A stretch of 64,000 nt of DNA from Chrysophaeum taylorii (GCA_029834535.1 JAQMWT010000322.1:434001-498000); one strand, 5' to 3'; numbered from the stretch's first letter, positions 34,101-47,720 are shown. Made by a program: numbers and translations. Notes: generated by a model from the sequence alone, not told the origin.

Positions 34101-37100
34101 GTACCAACTAGTGCTCCGATTGCGGGACCGAGCGCAGAGCCATCTTCCTTTCCGACCTCGGCTCCATCGCGAGCTCGAAGCAATTGTCCCTCGAATTCGC
34201 CAATCAGCACGCCTACGGCTATGCCAACGAGCACTCCGTCGTCCAGCTCGACTAGTGTGAGTACCTTGGCGCCATCGCCGGCGCCGAGTGTCTGCCTGTC
34301 GCTTTCGCCAATCGGCAAGCCCACAGCGCTGCCATGGAACGCTCCGTCATCCAGCCCGACTAGCGCACCATCTCTAGAACCGAGCGTGACGCCGATTGCC
34401 TCGCCGACTTCGGCGCCGTCAAAAGCTCCAATTGATGGTCCGTTGCTGGTCTATACGCCAAGTCCAGCATGGTTACCATCATCTTTCCCCATCTCTCAGC
34501 CGAATGTAAGCCCGACATCCGGTCTTGCGAGCTTGCCAAGCATCTTATTGGTAATGTCTCCCTCGAGCCAGCCATCAGCATGCACTTTGGCCAGTCCGTC
34601 ATCTCTTTCGACGTCTAAGCCGAGTTCGGCTCCAACAGCCAGCCCTTCAAGCTACCCAGAAAACACGAAGACCCCGAGTTCGATTCCAGAGTTGTTGCCC
34701 TCTCAGGTCCCCGCTTCAAGGTCATTGGGAACGCCATCCTCTCTTCCTACAACCGAGCTGAGTGTGAGCCCGACAACAGGTCGTTCCAGCTCGCCGACCA
34801 GTGCAGAGCCTACGTCAAACGTCCCGAGCGACTACCCAAGCCATACCCCAACAACATTTCAACCTTTCGCGCAACCATCAGCAACACCGACACCATTGCC
34901 GTCGTCACCTCCATTATTTTTGCCAAGCATTCCTTCATTGACTCCAACTCTACTCCCATCCACACTTCCGACCGCAATGCCGTCACAAACTTATGTGGGC
35001 GCTCAAGATGTGGAGCCTTTGACGTCGCCCACACCAAAACCATCGACAATGCTTCCCACACGAAAACCGTCTATAATTCCCACCACATTGCCGCCCTCCA
35101 TTTTGCCGACGCTTCGCCCATGGTCGGTACCGAGTGCACCCCCGACCGGTTGTCCATCATCCAAACCTTCGAACTGGCCTTCCGTCATACCAGTTTCAAA
35201 CCCCACAGAAAAATATTGGAATTCGCCAACATCGATGCTCCCCACGACATCTCTGTTTGGCGCAGCAGATGATTTTGATCGCGGCTTTGAGATACTCCCG
35301 TCGCCAGCTCCAACGGCCTTCCCAACAAGTTATCAACCTTCTATTGCCACTGACATCGACGAGCTCAGGCCATCCACGCAGATCCCGACTACTCTGACTC
35401 CGTCGATTGCCCCCATCGGGCGCTCGAACAGCCCAACGGCGCAGCGCGCGACAAGCGAGCCAACTGTACATCGCAGTTCATCACCATCAAACGCGCCGTT
35501 TGAGTTTCCGACTGCACTGGCACCCAATCCAACAAGACTGACAATCACTCCAAGTACGCCGAGTCCAAGTTCGCCGAACCCGAGTTCCCCGAGCCCGAGT
35601 TCGCCGAGCCCGAGTTCGCCGAGCCCGAGTTCGCCGAGTCCGAGTTCGCCGAGTCCGAGTTCGCCGAGTCCGAGTTCGCCGAGTCCGAGTTCGCCGAGCC
35701 CTAGTTCGCCGAGCCCTAGTTCGCCGAGCCCGAGTTCGCCGAGTCCGAGTTCGCCGAGTCCGAGTTCGAGTTCGCCGAACCCGAGTTCGCCGAGACCTAG
35801 CAAACTTTCGTCATCGACGGCTAACTCGCAAGCCCCGTCGGCAAGTCCTCATGCGATTTTGATTCCGACCCCCCTCGGCAGCCTTGGTTCAACTCTGCAG
35901 ACGACACGCAATGGGACAATCACAGTCATGCCATTCAGCGACGTTCCCACCTCAACGCCGACGCGAGCCCCTTCGCATCTGCCGACACCCTTGTCACTGA
36001 AAGATTTGAACGAAGCCGCTGCCGTCCCCAGCAGATCACCATCAATGCCTCCAACGGTAGACCCGACACCAACACCTTCGACTGTGGAGCTGACGCCATC
36101 CCACAGCACGTCGCAACCGACAATGCAGCCCGTTTTCGTCAGAACAAGAGCCCCCGTCGAGTTTGCTACTGTGAGTCCGTCTGCTGTTGTCGCCACGCTC
36201 GCGCCGACGAAAGTACCAACCGAACCTGCTAACTCGTCGTCGCTCATCGTATTGCTTTCTACTGCGAATGTCACACTCTCTAAGGACAAGCTGGTCATTC
36301 GTGGCGAGATCAGTGTGCCATCGAATGTGGTCAGACGACGGCAACTCGAAGAGAATGATGAGGCAAGAGCACATGTCAACGCGACCTGGAGTTTAGTGAG
36401 CGGGACGTTTGTGGAGGATCGGCAACTTCATGAGTTAGCACGCACTATACTTTCGATATCCGAACCAGCTTTCAGGGACACAATGAACCACCATCTGGTC
36501 TTATCTGCAAACTCACTTGTTTCCGGCAATGATTACACCTTCGTGCTGGATGCTTGGACGGATGGCTCAAGCGCGCGCGCCCACGTCGATGTCAAAGTTC
36601 GCACATCACCGCACTCAGGGTTGCTTTTTGTGGATCCTAAGGAAGGCATCGCTTACTTCGATTATTTTGATTTACAAGCGCCAGACTGGGAGGGCGACGA
36701 GCTTCCGTTTCAGTATGAGTTCTGGACAGGACCGAGCGCGATTTCGGACGCCGACGCCGTCTTGCGGGCGGCAAAGAACATCTCGTACGCACTTGACTCG
36801 CGACTTCCCGCGGGTTTTCCGAACTTGACGCTTACCGTTGTCGTCACAGATGCGCTTGGGGCCCAAGGAACGACTGGAGCCACCGCACGAGTAGTTGCGG
36901 ATTCTGGAACGTCGGGCTCCGAATTCAACAAGCTTCTCACTGAAGCTCTGTCGGACGCGTTTGAAAGGGAGTCATTTGATGACATTTGCCAAACCGCCAT
37001 AGCCGCGGTGTCGTATGTGCAGAATGACACAGTTGTGCTGGAAAGTCTCGTTCGCACCGTTAATAGAAGCTTCGAGATGTTCGCCGATACCTCATCAATC

Positions 37101-40100
37101 TCAGAGCTAACGCAGACTGCGAGTACGTTGCTTTATCTTGTGGACGATCCAGGCTCTCTGCCTGTAGAGGCGGCAGATACAGCACTCGAGTTGATAAGCG
37201 ATGTCACTGAGCATGTCGAGGAGGTTGGCCTTGGATCCTCGAACTCTTCAGTGCCAACAATTATCGTGGAAATAATTTCAAACATTCTCCAGAGCCCATT
37301 GTTCAGCACTCTTGCAAACAACACTGAAACAACGGATACGCTCCTCGAATTGATTCATTCGCTCACAGTTGCTCAGAGAGACACACTCATCTATAACGAG
37401 GAACCCGTAGAAGCAAGCGCGGAGTTTGTGCGGACGGTGAGTCAACGCACATCACCTCATCACGACCAGGTCTTCGAAGTTACGGCGCAGATGATGAATG
37501 CGTCGGTTTCGATCGATGCGAGCCATGACGTGGAGTATGATGTTTCTTTGACCGAGTTCACGATCAACCCATTCAACACTATTCCAGGGTCCGTATCGAC
37601 GTCAGACCCTCTTCAATTCTACTTTACGGCGACGGACGAAGATGACGGCGACCCCGTAAATGGCGAGACCATGGTCACCCTTGACATTTCGGGTGGTGAC
37701 TTAGAATACCTCGACAATGCGACTTTTTCTAACGAGACTGTCACTGGAACTTGCGAGTGCGGTTTCGTGGGCTTTGAAACAGTCACGTGCCCGAACGGTA
37801 CAGCTAACCATTCCTTCTTTTGTGATGGCACTCCCAGCACCGTTGAGATTACGTGCAATTCGTCGTGGCCGGCGTGTGCAATGTGGAGTGACGGTCGTTG
37901 GGTTGTACCGGAATTCTGCGAAATCATCATTGCCGAAGACGGACGACTGACGACATGTGAGTGTACTATCAGCAACTCACAAAAAGACAGTCATTACTCG
38001 ACCATCGACGAAATCTCCGACACAGTAGCGCGATACACTACTGTCTTTGAGACAGAACCGACACTGCGGGCCTCTTTCCTTATGCTCATCGCGACGTCCG
38101 TTATTCTGGGTTTCACGCTCTTCTGGGGAGGCTTTGGGGAAGTTTTGGACGCGCGGCACAGACGTGGTGAGTCAACGGATGCCGAGTCAATGCGTTTCAC
38201 CTTGCGAACCACCATGCGCGGGTCTTTCGTTTCTCAACAGAAGAGTCGCTTGAAAGAGGCCCTCATCTCCCGCCACCCAGTCCTCAACATGATTTTGGTT
38301 TACAGCAAACATCGGCGTCGAACTCACATTATAATACCCGTGACTTCCTCAAAATAGGCTTTGCGTAGTGCTATGTTGCACATTGTGATGATGATTCTCT
38401 TGCGCAGGTAAACGCGTGCCTCGCCGTGTGCGAGCATGGAAGTTCGGCATGGAGCTGCTCGTGATGCTCATAACCGTAGGACTCGAAATTGTGTGGGAGT
38501 ATCCAAAGGAGAATTGCGGCAAGCACGACGAATCGTCGTGTAGCCAAGTAAAAAGCTTGGCTTCGAGAACTCATCTGTGCAAATGGGATGAATGCAGCGG
38601 CGCTTGCGTATACTCTCGGAGTTGGCGGTATTTCTTCATTACTTTTTATGCACTCGCATCTTAAAGTGAGCCTGTTTTCTTCTCAAAGGTTAACATTAAG
38701 GTGGGTCGAGGTATCGCTGTAGCCTCAGACCACGTCTTCATGGTCTTCCTCGTGCAGCCGTTCATCATCCTATTTCTCGCGATTGGGGACTGGCTTATGG
38801 ACGACTACCTGCTCGCACCTGTTCCACCGGCTTTAAGATGTGTATGGTCGGATGACACTGTCGTGCATGGAACTGAGTTTACCGACGGTCCTACTGCCAA
38901 ACCAAACTTCTATTGTTTTGAATCGGCCGAGACGAAGCAGCCTGACGAGTTAGAAGACGACGAAGGCGACGGCGAAGAAGAAGAGGAAGCACGAGAGACT
39001 TGCGGCACGGCCTGCACTAAAGAGAATTTGCCTATTATGGCACTCCAGGGATGGATTGATACGGTCTCTGATTCGGTCTATCGACGGTCATCCGCTTGGA
39101 GCATAGCATCGAACGAAAAGTCCGAAACTGGCGACGATGGAATCGTCATTCCCGTAAAAAAGTCGTATCCGCATCCTGCTAAGCGCGCCCCCGTGTCGGC
39201 TGCAACACGTTTGAGTATCCTGACTGTTAAACACGCCGCCAAAAGCGGGCGACGTAGTCTGAAACGGCAATGGCTGTTGACGATGTCAGCGTACAAAAAA
39301 TCACGGCTGGGTAGCATGAGTGCATCAGATGCGGTGAGCGAGGCTTCTCTTATCTGGGAACTTGCTCGCCACATACGAAAGGGTGTTTTCATGCGCCGCC
39401 AAGAGTTGCGAAATGTTATGACTGAAGGATCGTGGAACGATCAAGCCGGCCAACGGTGTCTGCACATTCTCGAGGTGATGGAAGCGGATTTGTTCGATTC
39501 TTGGGGCTGGGTCGCAAGCAAGTCGACGTGGGAGGCCGAGATTGCCAAGATTGTCAAAGGACACCTTCGTGCGGCCGTCGAGCTTTACGAAGAGTTGGCC
39601 TACGGCGAATACTCGAACCACTATCGCATGATGAGAGTATTAGAACGAGAGCGCTTCGACAGGCTCACACCCATCGAGCGTAAAGTCTATGCCAAAACCA
39701 AGGATCGCGCCCTCTACCAGATAAAAGTGCGAGAGGACCCGCCACCTCTTTTGGCGTACCTCAGCGCGTGGTTTGTCTTTCTTCTTTTTCTTGCTGGCGT
39801 CTGCGCGTTTACGGCTCAGGTTTCGACCGTGATAACCGTTGACAGAGCCAAGCGCGCTCTGGTAGGCTTCTGCGTTGTTGTTGCTTTCTTCTTTTGCTTG
39901 GTCTTGCCCATCGAGATAATATTTTTTGACGTCTGTCTGCCTGCGTTGCTCCGGGAACACCTCGACCACCTCGAGAATCCAAGCACGCTGCGCCGCTTTC
40001 CGTATCAGACACCACTTCCAGACTCGGCGGCCTGTTATCTTTCCCTGATGTTGCCCTGGTTGGCCGAGACCACACTAGGTCGAGGACTGATGCGTGGCGA

Positions 40101-41094
40101 ACACATCGACGTAGATCCTCGCATGGGTGGCTTGACACCGTTGTTGTCGGTGCAAAGCGGCTTGTCTTCGTTAATCTTGACTCGCTCCTTGGACTCTAAT
40201 CCCGAAGACGCTGAGGACCCACACTTTGTCCTCAGGAACCTCAGCGAGATTTACCGGGACTCGATCTTCAGGCCGTCCCCAGGCACGCGACTCGGACTCT
40301 TCTTGACATCGCTTATCTTGGCTGCGCCAACCGGCTATCAAGAAATCGTTGTGGAGGAACTTACAGTTGGAGTCGTTGTTCTTTCTGCGATCATCGCAAC
40401 ACACACAGAATTACCGCAGGGCTTCAATCTCGCTCGTCGAAAACCAAACAGTACTTCAGAGGTGTTTAATTACTTTGCGGTTGCCATTTTGTCGGTCGTC
40501 ATTGGCCTCTTCATAACTCTCGTCATTAAGCTCTTAAACACGCAGCAGGCGAAGGGCTTCATAGATGGCAAGCACCACGAGCGGATTGCAGCCTCCAGGC
40601 TTGACCGATTGTCGTCGTCCTCGAAGTTGCTCGAGAAAGTGAATTGTGTCAAGACCGCCGACATTGAGGGGAGAGTTGACAAAGAAGAACCCACGATAAT
40701 GAATCATAGTGAAGAAGATGAAAATGAAATTCAGTTCTTTGAAGATGCATGCGACAACGAGGGTGACTATAATGAGTCGTTTGATAAAGAGTCAACGTAC
40801 CTCGAACGCGCACTCAATGACTGTGAGGGGTCATTGTCTGAGCTTGACGGCAATTTGCAGGTTGATTTCGATGCAGATGAGGATTGTGACTTAAGCAGGT
40901 TTGGTGACGACACGGTGCGAGTCAACTTCGAAAATGAAATGTCGAGTTCCTCCACTCAGTCAGAGCCTGTCGCGCTTCCATCAACACCATGCTCACAGTG
41001 GAGCTCAGCGTCGACAGCACCCGTGCATCGAGGCGAAGACGAGGTGGTTTCAAGGCGAACAGTCACTGCTTCCGAACACTCCTCTGAAAGATAA
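28123..41094 (+). CDS. Gene C: giant double-GDGW / mucin-stalk / REJ-GPS multi-pass membrane protein
   Basis: Four exons: 28123-28174 (signal peptide), 28222-38316, 38408-38607 and 38689-41094, about 4250 aa. Intron 1 (47 bases) is GC-AG with donor G|GCGAGTC, and intron 3 starts TGC|GTATAC. Intron 2 could instead start 12 bases earlier at a GC donor without changing the frame. Unlike A, B and D it has two GDGW modules (residues about 28-125 and 190-285), separated by a short TSAPT linker. Then come the stalk to about residue 2690, the REJ-like region (KDKLVIRG, SPHSGLLFVDPKEG), the helical region, the GPS-like cysteines (CAMWSDGRW, TTCECTISNS) and about seven helices (first at about 38070-38145; others near 38430, 38735, 39745, 39865, 40330 and 40470). 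The cytoplasmic tail is acidic. The stop is TAA. Confidence 0.85.
30370..33310 (+). repeat. 408-base higher-order repeat array inside the gene C stalk
   Basis: About seven copies of a 34-tetrapeptide unit. CTACTGTGATGCC recurs at 30541, 30949 and 31765, that is 408 or twice 408 apart. The unit again splits into two 17-tetrapeptide halves (one with SLKP, one with TGCP), so it is homologous to the gene B unit. It has a single cysteine per unit because the SSCP position is SFSP here. Confidence 0.85.
35560..35800 (+). repeat. 15-base minisatellite coding SPSPS-type pentapeptides
   Basis: About 14 copies of a 15-base unit of the CCGAGTTCGCCGAGC type, encoding a five-residue P/S repeat. It interrupts the tetrapeptide register near the end of the gene C stalk. 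It has no counterpart in gene B, and gene D has only a short SPSP-rich segment there. Confidence 0.8.
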
Positions 41095-41711
41095 AATGAA
41101 CCGACAGTGGGGCTCGTCGTGGCTAATCCACGCAAAGTGCTCCCTTGTATTCGGCCAAAATATGTATGTATACCTAATAAGTGTCGAGATTAATAATCGC
41201 CTTTTGTGAACACTTAGAAGAAAAGCCCGACCTGAGAAACGCGCGTTTGTAGCAACAAGTGGGCGGTCGAGGGTTATATAAGTCGTCTGGAAAAGAGGGG
41301 GGCATAGGCGTTGAGTGGCTTTGAGTTGTGCAGAGATTTTGAGTTGTGTGGAGACGTAAGGGATGCCTGGAAGGCGGAAGTGAGTATTCCGTTCAGAGGC
41401 TGGGATGTGAGGGGTGCTTGAAACGCGGGGCCTGGTCGAGGGTAGTTAAAGGTCGACCGCTAAGACGGGGCGGTCGATTTCGACTGATGAGAAGGGGATG
41501 GGCGATTGTATGCGCGCAGGATGTTCGGGGGTTGGAGAGACCAGGCGGGGTTTAGGAGTAAAGTCAAAGGTTAAGCCTAACTTAAGGGCAGAGCGGACGT
41601 GGAAAGGGGGGCATCTCAGAGCGGCCAATCAGAACGTCGAGCGCACCGGAGCGAACTCAAAGGTTAAAGGCTGAGAGGGCGCAGAATAAAGCACTGATCA
41701 GAGTGGCGGGG
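41095..41711. other. Sequence 3' of gene C, no gene seen
   Basis: G-rich on the plus strand, with short open frames only. A segment at about 41640-41710 (AAAGGTTAAAGGCTGAGAGG, then GTGGCGGGGGTCAGAGCT) resembles 42255-42320, so part of it is a dispersed repeat. Confidence 0.4.
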
Positions 41712-42075
41712 GTCAGAGCTAACTACCTAACTAACTTCAGACCTCTCCCGAGCCAGGCCGGACCGACAGGAGCCAGTCCGTAATCACGGGTCTGTAGAAG
41801 CTGTAGACGAGGGGCGCCGAAAGGTGGGTCGGCGGAGAGTGATCATCAGGCTTGTCGCCATGCGACGCGGAGACCGCGATGTGACTGACTGACAGCCAAC
41901 TCGTCGATAACGTTCCGTCTGCGCCCCCCGGCCATACCCCGTCCCACTACGAACGTTCCGGCTGCCAACCGGGCCGGGCCGCCCAGGAGGCGAACAGGTG
42001 CCAACCTACGCCGGGAGGGCGGATGCCCTCGCAAGGCTCAGGATTCATGAGGCACCGTCCTCCATCGCAACCGTG
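41712..42075 (-). mobile_element. SINE-like element sharing the LINE 3' tail, copy 2
   Basis: Same structure as the copy at 7505-7870. It has an (AACT)n-type tail in plus-strand sense, a shortened LINE-type 3' UTR (CTTCAGACCTCTCCCGAG, CAGGAGCCAGTCCG) and the same 270-base head (GAGGGGCGCCGAAAGGTGGG, ATGCCCTCGCAAGGCTCAGG). Small indels separate the two copies. Confidence 0.55.
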
Positions 42076-42089
42076 CGGTCGGCGATCAG

Positions 42090-42960
42090 GGTAAGGGCGT
42101 TGAGCGGAAAGGAGAGCCGGGGTTTGTGGGAGGAAGGAGGCGGGAACGCAGGCCGATGGACGCAGGCCGCTTGTAGCCGAGCGCAAGCCTAACCGTCCGG
42201 GCGGCGTCAGGGGCCCGGCGGCCTGGAGACGTAGTGGCCGTTGGCCAGGGTTAAGGCGTAATCAAAGGCTAAGGGCAGAGCGGGCGCTGATGAAAGCAGC
42301 TCAGATCGGCGGGGGTCGGAGCGTCGAGCGAAAGGAGAGCTGGGGTGTGAGTGGGGGGAGACAGGAAGGACGTTGACGCAGGCCGTTTGTAGGGGACGGC
42401 CGAACGCGAGCCTATCGCGAGAGACATGCGCGGGCGTGCCTCGACGAGGCCGTGATTTCGACGGCGGCGAACAACGCGGCGACCGAGGCGAAGCGCGAGG
42501 CCGCGACTCGATGCGAAGATCGCGCGCGGCGGCGACGAGGCTGCGATTGCGAGGACAGCAAACAATGCGAAGCGCGCGGCCGCGATTTGAAGCGAAGATT
42601 TCACCTTGCATGCGGCGGACGACGAGGCTGCGATTGCGACGGTGACGGACGACGCTAACGGCAAGGCATGTACCACGACGAAAGCCCAACAGGACGATAC
42701 GCTTGGCGGCATGGGCGAAAGTGCTTTGGTAGATGAATTTGAGGATGACAACCACGCTGCGGCGCGATGGGACGGGACCGCAAAAACAATCGCAAAGCCT
42801 CTACAGCGCCACCTTCTTCTTTGTGACGATGCTGAAGGACATCAACACAACTTTGAAGCGAAGCGAGACGAGATGATCGCAAGTGTCCGCGTGGTCACGC
42901 GAACGCGGGTACTACTTGCGCTCTGAGCGCAGTCAAACGTGAGGCTGCCGCAGTAAGCGG
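42090..42960. repeat. Degenerate duplicated GC-rich sequence
   Basis: GCGGAAAGGAGAGCCGGGGT with GACGCAGGCCGCTTGTAG at about 42095-42175 is repeated at about 42330-42410. Further right, the GACGAGGCTGCGATTGCGA unit recurs two or three times between 42450 and 42650. No coding region is recognised; the open frames on both strands reflect high GC. Confidence 0.5.
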
Positions 42961-43319
42961 CGGCGCGGGCTACTTGCGCGTCTGATGCGTTCGAACGGGA
43001 AATTACCGATTACCTTGCAAGCGACGAGCCGACATGCTGGAAGCTTGACATGAAACACTCCACATATAGTTGCCCGCGAAGTTTCTTCTCAGAAAAATGT
43101 CGCTTTGATCGCTATCCTTGCAACGTAAGTCAGCCCACGGCCTTGTCAGAATATGACCGCGTTATCCCCAACGGTGCGACGCTTCAGCATTTTTGAAGCA
43201 ACCCCCCTCATCTTGGCACTTTGCATCGTTGTTCGAGTATCGGCGTCTTCAACAGAGCCGGGTTTGGAGCTCCCTTCAATTTCTAGGAACTAATCGCGAT
43301 GTGCCAGTTTTTGTGGCGC

Positions 43320-46300
43320 TGATCACATGATGATCCTGTCTGCGACAGCTTGCTGCCACGGAGGCAGTTTCGTGCGCAACGAACTCTCGCCCCTCGAACC
43401 TGAACAACTCACCCTGAACAATTCACCCTGGCTCGCAGTTTCGTCTCGAAAGCGTCGCACAATCTCAACAATGTACACAGTTCCATCGAGTTTTGCTTGC
43501 AAGAGGTGCGATTCAAAGTCAAGATGAAACACAATACATGCGTTTCATGGGCCAGTGCTGGCGCAAAGTGAAACTTGTCGAAACTCGTCGACGAACTCTG
43601 CGACATTTCGGCGGCTCTCTTCCAAAATCCGCACAACACACTGGAACACCTCAAACTACACGGTTCGAACCGCAAGACCCTACTATATGACGCTACACGA
43701 CAGTATGCTTGATCACGTCTCACGCTTCTACCGCTCGTCGACTTTGGCGCCGTTCCCTTGCATTCTCTCCGCAATAACGGGTCTGTGATTGTATGTGACG
43801 ACTACTGCCTCCGCCTCCGCCCTGCGGCGCGACCGCGAGACCCACGCATCGACTTCAATCCGCCCAATTCGACGCGACCCGCTGCTGCTCTCATCAATGA
43901 TCACAGAGCGATCATTTCTGTCGGCCAGTATACTTGTTGCTGCGTGCCAACGAGTGACCATCTATATCTTCCTCTCAGTTGCCTCTTATATTTTCTCGCG
44001 GGGAGGCCATCGGCGTCCATGTTGGCCTTTTACGTTCCATCGAACAACTCCGCAACGGTCTTAGGCGAAAGTACCTTAAGCTCACCTGTTACAAAATCTT
44101 GTGCCACATCTCACTCAGGCGGCTGTTCTGCGTTGGACAACACCGTCACAGCAAATGCTACGCTTGTTTCTGGCGTGTGAAGCTTCCGCCCCTCGCGAAC
44201 AGTAGAACCCGAATACCTCGAACTGCCAACACAGTTTCCACCCGGGTAGCACGATGCCAGGATCAACGCAACAACTTCGCGTCTCTCTTTTCGAAGCTTT
44301 TGGTCATCTGAGAGGCGAGGCCACGCTTGATATACTTCTGCCCACAGTGGACGGGTGGCTATGATTTATAGCTGCCAACCCAAGACCGCTTGGCCGATTT
44401 CTTGTGTAAAAGTGGTGACAATAACAACGAAATCAAGATATTCCTTCCAGCGTCCTTCGTGGGATTATCGCGCGATATGCAGGAGCGCGTCGCGGGCGCT
44501 CTTCTGACCGTACGTCACAATTCGCCGCGGCTCTTTATGACGATAACCACAAACTTTGCCGCGGCGGAGATTACGACGATTTCCACCATGGTGGGCACTG
44601 TCTTTCGCAACAGGGTCGCCTCCTCGCCCAGAGCAGTACCCCACAAGCTGCCATGGCAACCCTGCCTCGACCTTAATATAATCTACGCCATTGAGTATCA
44701 AGGCCGCGGGCTAGTTAACGCGCACATTCAAATAAGGCCATCAAACTTCATCGCCGATACCATCAATTAGCCACACGTCGCGCCTATGACTTCGATGCCC
44801 TGGGTCGACGACCGTGTGTGCGCTCGCATTCCAACATACGAAACCCTCCGCCAATTTCTCATGATTTGAACTGCCGTCACGTTTCTAGACCCTAGCTTCG
44901 TTGTAGCATCTCAAGCACACGTTACCGGCGAAGCGCCGCCATGGTTTGGGCCACAATGTAGCGTACAACCCCACGCAGAACAACCTGTGGCGGCAAAGTC
45001 GTCGACAGCCGCAAAGAAGAAGCCAGCTTCCCAGATACCTGGTGTTCTGACCACAAAAGACGGACGTCGCGTTGACAGTTGCATCAAAGGCGACTTTGCA
45101 CGCACATGATACTTTTCACCAAGATGGGCGATGACGGTCGTAATTGGTATGCGCGTGGCCCAAATGATATCATAATCGTACTGTACAAACAGTGGGTCTC
45201 CTTTATTTTGACGCTTACATCTGCGTTGATATCGCGATTGGAACGGGAATTATCGCCTACCTCTTCAAATGTACGAATTCGAGGGTAACGATCAAAGCGT
45301 GCGGCGCACGTATCTAGCGACAACGACTTCGACGAAGTCAAGCTCTGGACAAAAACGCGCGAGCGTTGCGCCCCCAGGCCATCTGGCGTGTTCACGCACT
45401 CCAAAACTTTGTTAAAACAGCCGTAGCCGCACTTGTCGCGCTCGACACACGCGATGGCCAACAAACAGCGACAGACCGCGATTTCTCCATGCTCAAAAGG
45501 TACTTTGCACGCCCACTCGACAGTAACACTAGCGATCAACGTTTCGAGGAATGGGCAATCGCGTAGCAATTTCAACATGAGCGCGAAGGTTTCCTTCAGC
45601 TCCTCACACGTGGCCCCGACAGAATCTCGGGCGTAGACTTCCACATTATCGGTTTACATGCGCTGATCTGCGCTCTTTTGTATCGTCGCTTCCGCCGGCG
45701 CATCGCACGTCCAACTCGCGCTTGTGTCCGCGCCGGATTCGCGATGGTCGCTTCGTCTTTACCGCGCGCCTCTAGCAGACTTTAGCGACAGAGCACATAC
45801 CGTCACCTGCTACCTCTAGTAAAAGTCACAAACACAGGGGCGATGCCATAATTCCGCATGTCAAGCCAGTGCCTGTTGGGAGTGTTACATTGTATTTGCG
45901 ACTTCTTTTGACGTATCTGGCCGCGCGCGGCTTCACGCCATTTTGTGGGCATGAGTACATTCTCCGGCATCCAGACGACGACGATACACCACCCGACCGC
46001 GAGTCACCTCTTTATATCACCTACGCTATAGCACGTACGAGGCAGCCTGCTTTGGTCGACACCTTCAAAACGACGGCGACGAGCCGCGAACCCTCTTTCG
46101 AAAGCAATCGTTAACTCGGAGTCGCCCGCTACTGTCCAGTCCTCGTTTATCATCTGCCTCCTCCAGGGGTATGCATGCGCAGTTTCGCTATTGACGTCTC
46201 CCACCATCGTCAGTAGCTTCGACCATTGCGATTGCACCGTCATAGAGTACATGGCCCTGGATTTCGAGGAGTACGCCACGTGAGCCGTGTCTCGCAACCT

Positions 46301-47720
46301 CGTGTTGTGCAAAAATCATGAGCGCCTCGACGCTCGAGTGCGCTTCGACCCAACCGAGCAACAATCTCACGCAAACAGCGTCATACTCGACCCATTCGGC
46401 GGCGACAAGCAAAAACCGCGTGTGAAACTGGGCTCTTCGCAGTACTGTCGACGTGCCTGCCACCCACGTTCCGTCCACCCCAAGACATCGACTTCGCCTG
46501 GAATCCTCGTTAGTGGCGCCAATGCCGGCAAGTCCACAACCGCCAGGTCCTTTGGCGGCCTCTCTCGCGGGCGCGAGCCTCGCCTGTGAGGGGCTGGCGC
46601 CGGCGGACACGAGCCGCCAGGTGCGCGGCTCCGGCGCACTCGTCGGCGCCTTCGGCCTACGATGGGCGGGGCGCAATGATGGGAGCGACCATAGCCGCTC
46701 GCAACACACATCTGGACGGAAATAGGCAGCGATCCACGACGAACTCCGTTCGCGTCAGCATGTCGTGCTGCTTTACGGAGCAACTGCTCTAGCTGCTACA
46801 ATTTGCGACCATGGACTACATTTGATTCGAACATAATGTCGCGTCTTACGTTTTAGTGACCCGGCCAAATTTACGCCAGTCGTCTTCCGTGCGAACGATC
46901 CCGCAATCTTCATCGACGCTTCTTTCCACTCGACTCATTTGTCGGCGCGTTGTTTTCGTTTGAGCCTCGATGGACCCATCCGCAACACAAACGATCCCCA
47001 CTGGACCGCGATGCTCCTTGAATTGAGCCAAGGCACGCTGCCCCCAGTCTCCGGCGATCCGCGAAACGACCCCGCGAGCGGTCACGCCAACGTTCGTCTT
47101 GCGCTCGTCAACAACATCTTCGTCGTCCCACAAGCTCCTAACACCGCCGTTGCCTGGTTCTTCGGCCCAAATGGCACCTCGAACAGCGCGACCAACGACT
47201 TCAACGCCATCATTTGCAACTGCCACGATCGCCGCCGTATGTACAACGCCCTCCTCTCGGTTTTGCGTGCAACGCGAGGTACCGACAACGCGTGGCTACG
47301 TCGGCCACCACATACTTTGTGCCTGTGGCTGCGACGAACTTCGTATCGATGACACCATGTCCTTCCAAAAAGATAATCTCGCCGTGCTTACGAGTGACAC
47401 CCACCGGCGTCGGCATACCCGACGGCGTCGTTGAATACCGACGCGGCGACATCGCGCTCCTCGCCTGCACTCTCGACGACAAAGCAGGCCTCGTCAAAAA
47501 CGCGTGCGTCGAATTTCTCCACTGCGGTCAATACTTTTACCGAATTCAAGAAGATTAAGTGCGAATAGGTTTTCAATCTCACGAGCTCAGTTCAAGTTCG
47601 CACCCGGCGGCGTCTACGGCGCACAATGCGTCGTTCGACGCAAACTTCCGCGCATTTCCGCAAGGTACTGGAAAAAAAGTCTCCGCCTGACAACTCGTGG
47701 TGAAAGAGTCTGGTTCGTTG
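43320..47720 (+). mobile_element. Decayed, nearly full-length Helitron
   Basis: Scattered over three frames in correct order are the landmarks of a Helitron Rep-helicase protein. They are CCHGGSFVRNELSPLEPEQL (43350); the Helitron-like N domain FLPASFVGLSRDMQERVAGA with LFMTITTNF (44435-44560); the HUH region EYQGRGLVNAHIQI, with one His replaced (44690); FDAYICVDIAIGTG then IIAYLFK (45215); LYLRLLLTYLAARG (45890); a P-loop remnant SGANAGKSTTARSF (46510); HWTAMLLELSQGTLPPV (47000); and YRRGDIALLACTLDDKAGLV (47430). Frameshifts and stops are frequent, so it is old and inactive. Its termini were not defined: I found neither a clear 5' TC nor a hairpin with CTRR. It differs from the two Helitron fragments near the window ends. 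Confidence 0.7.
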
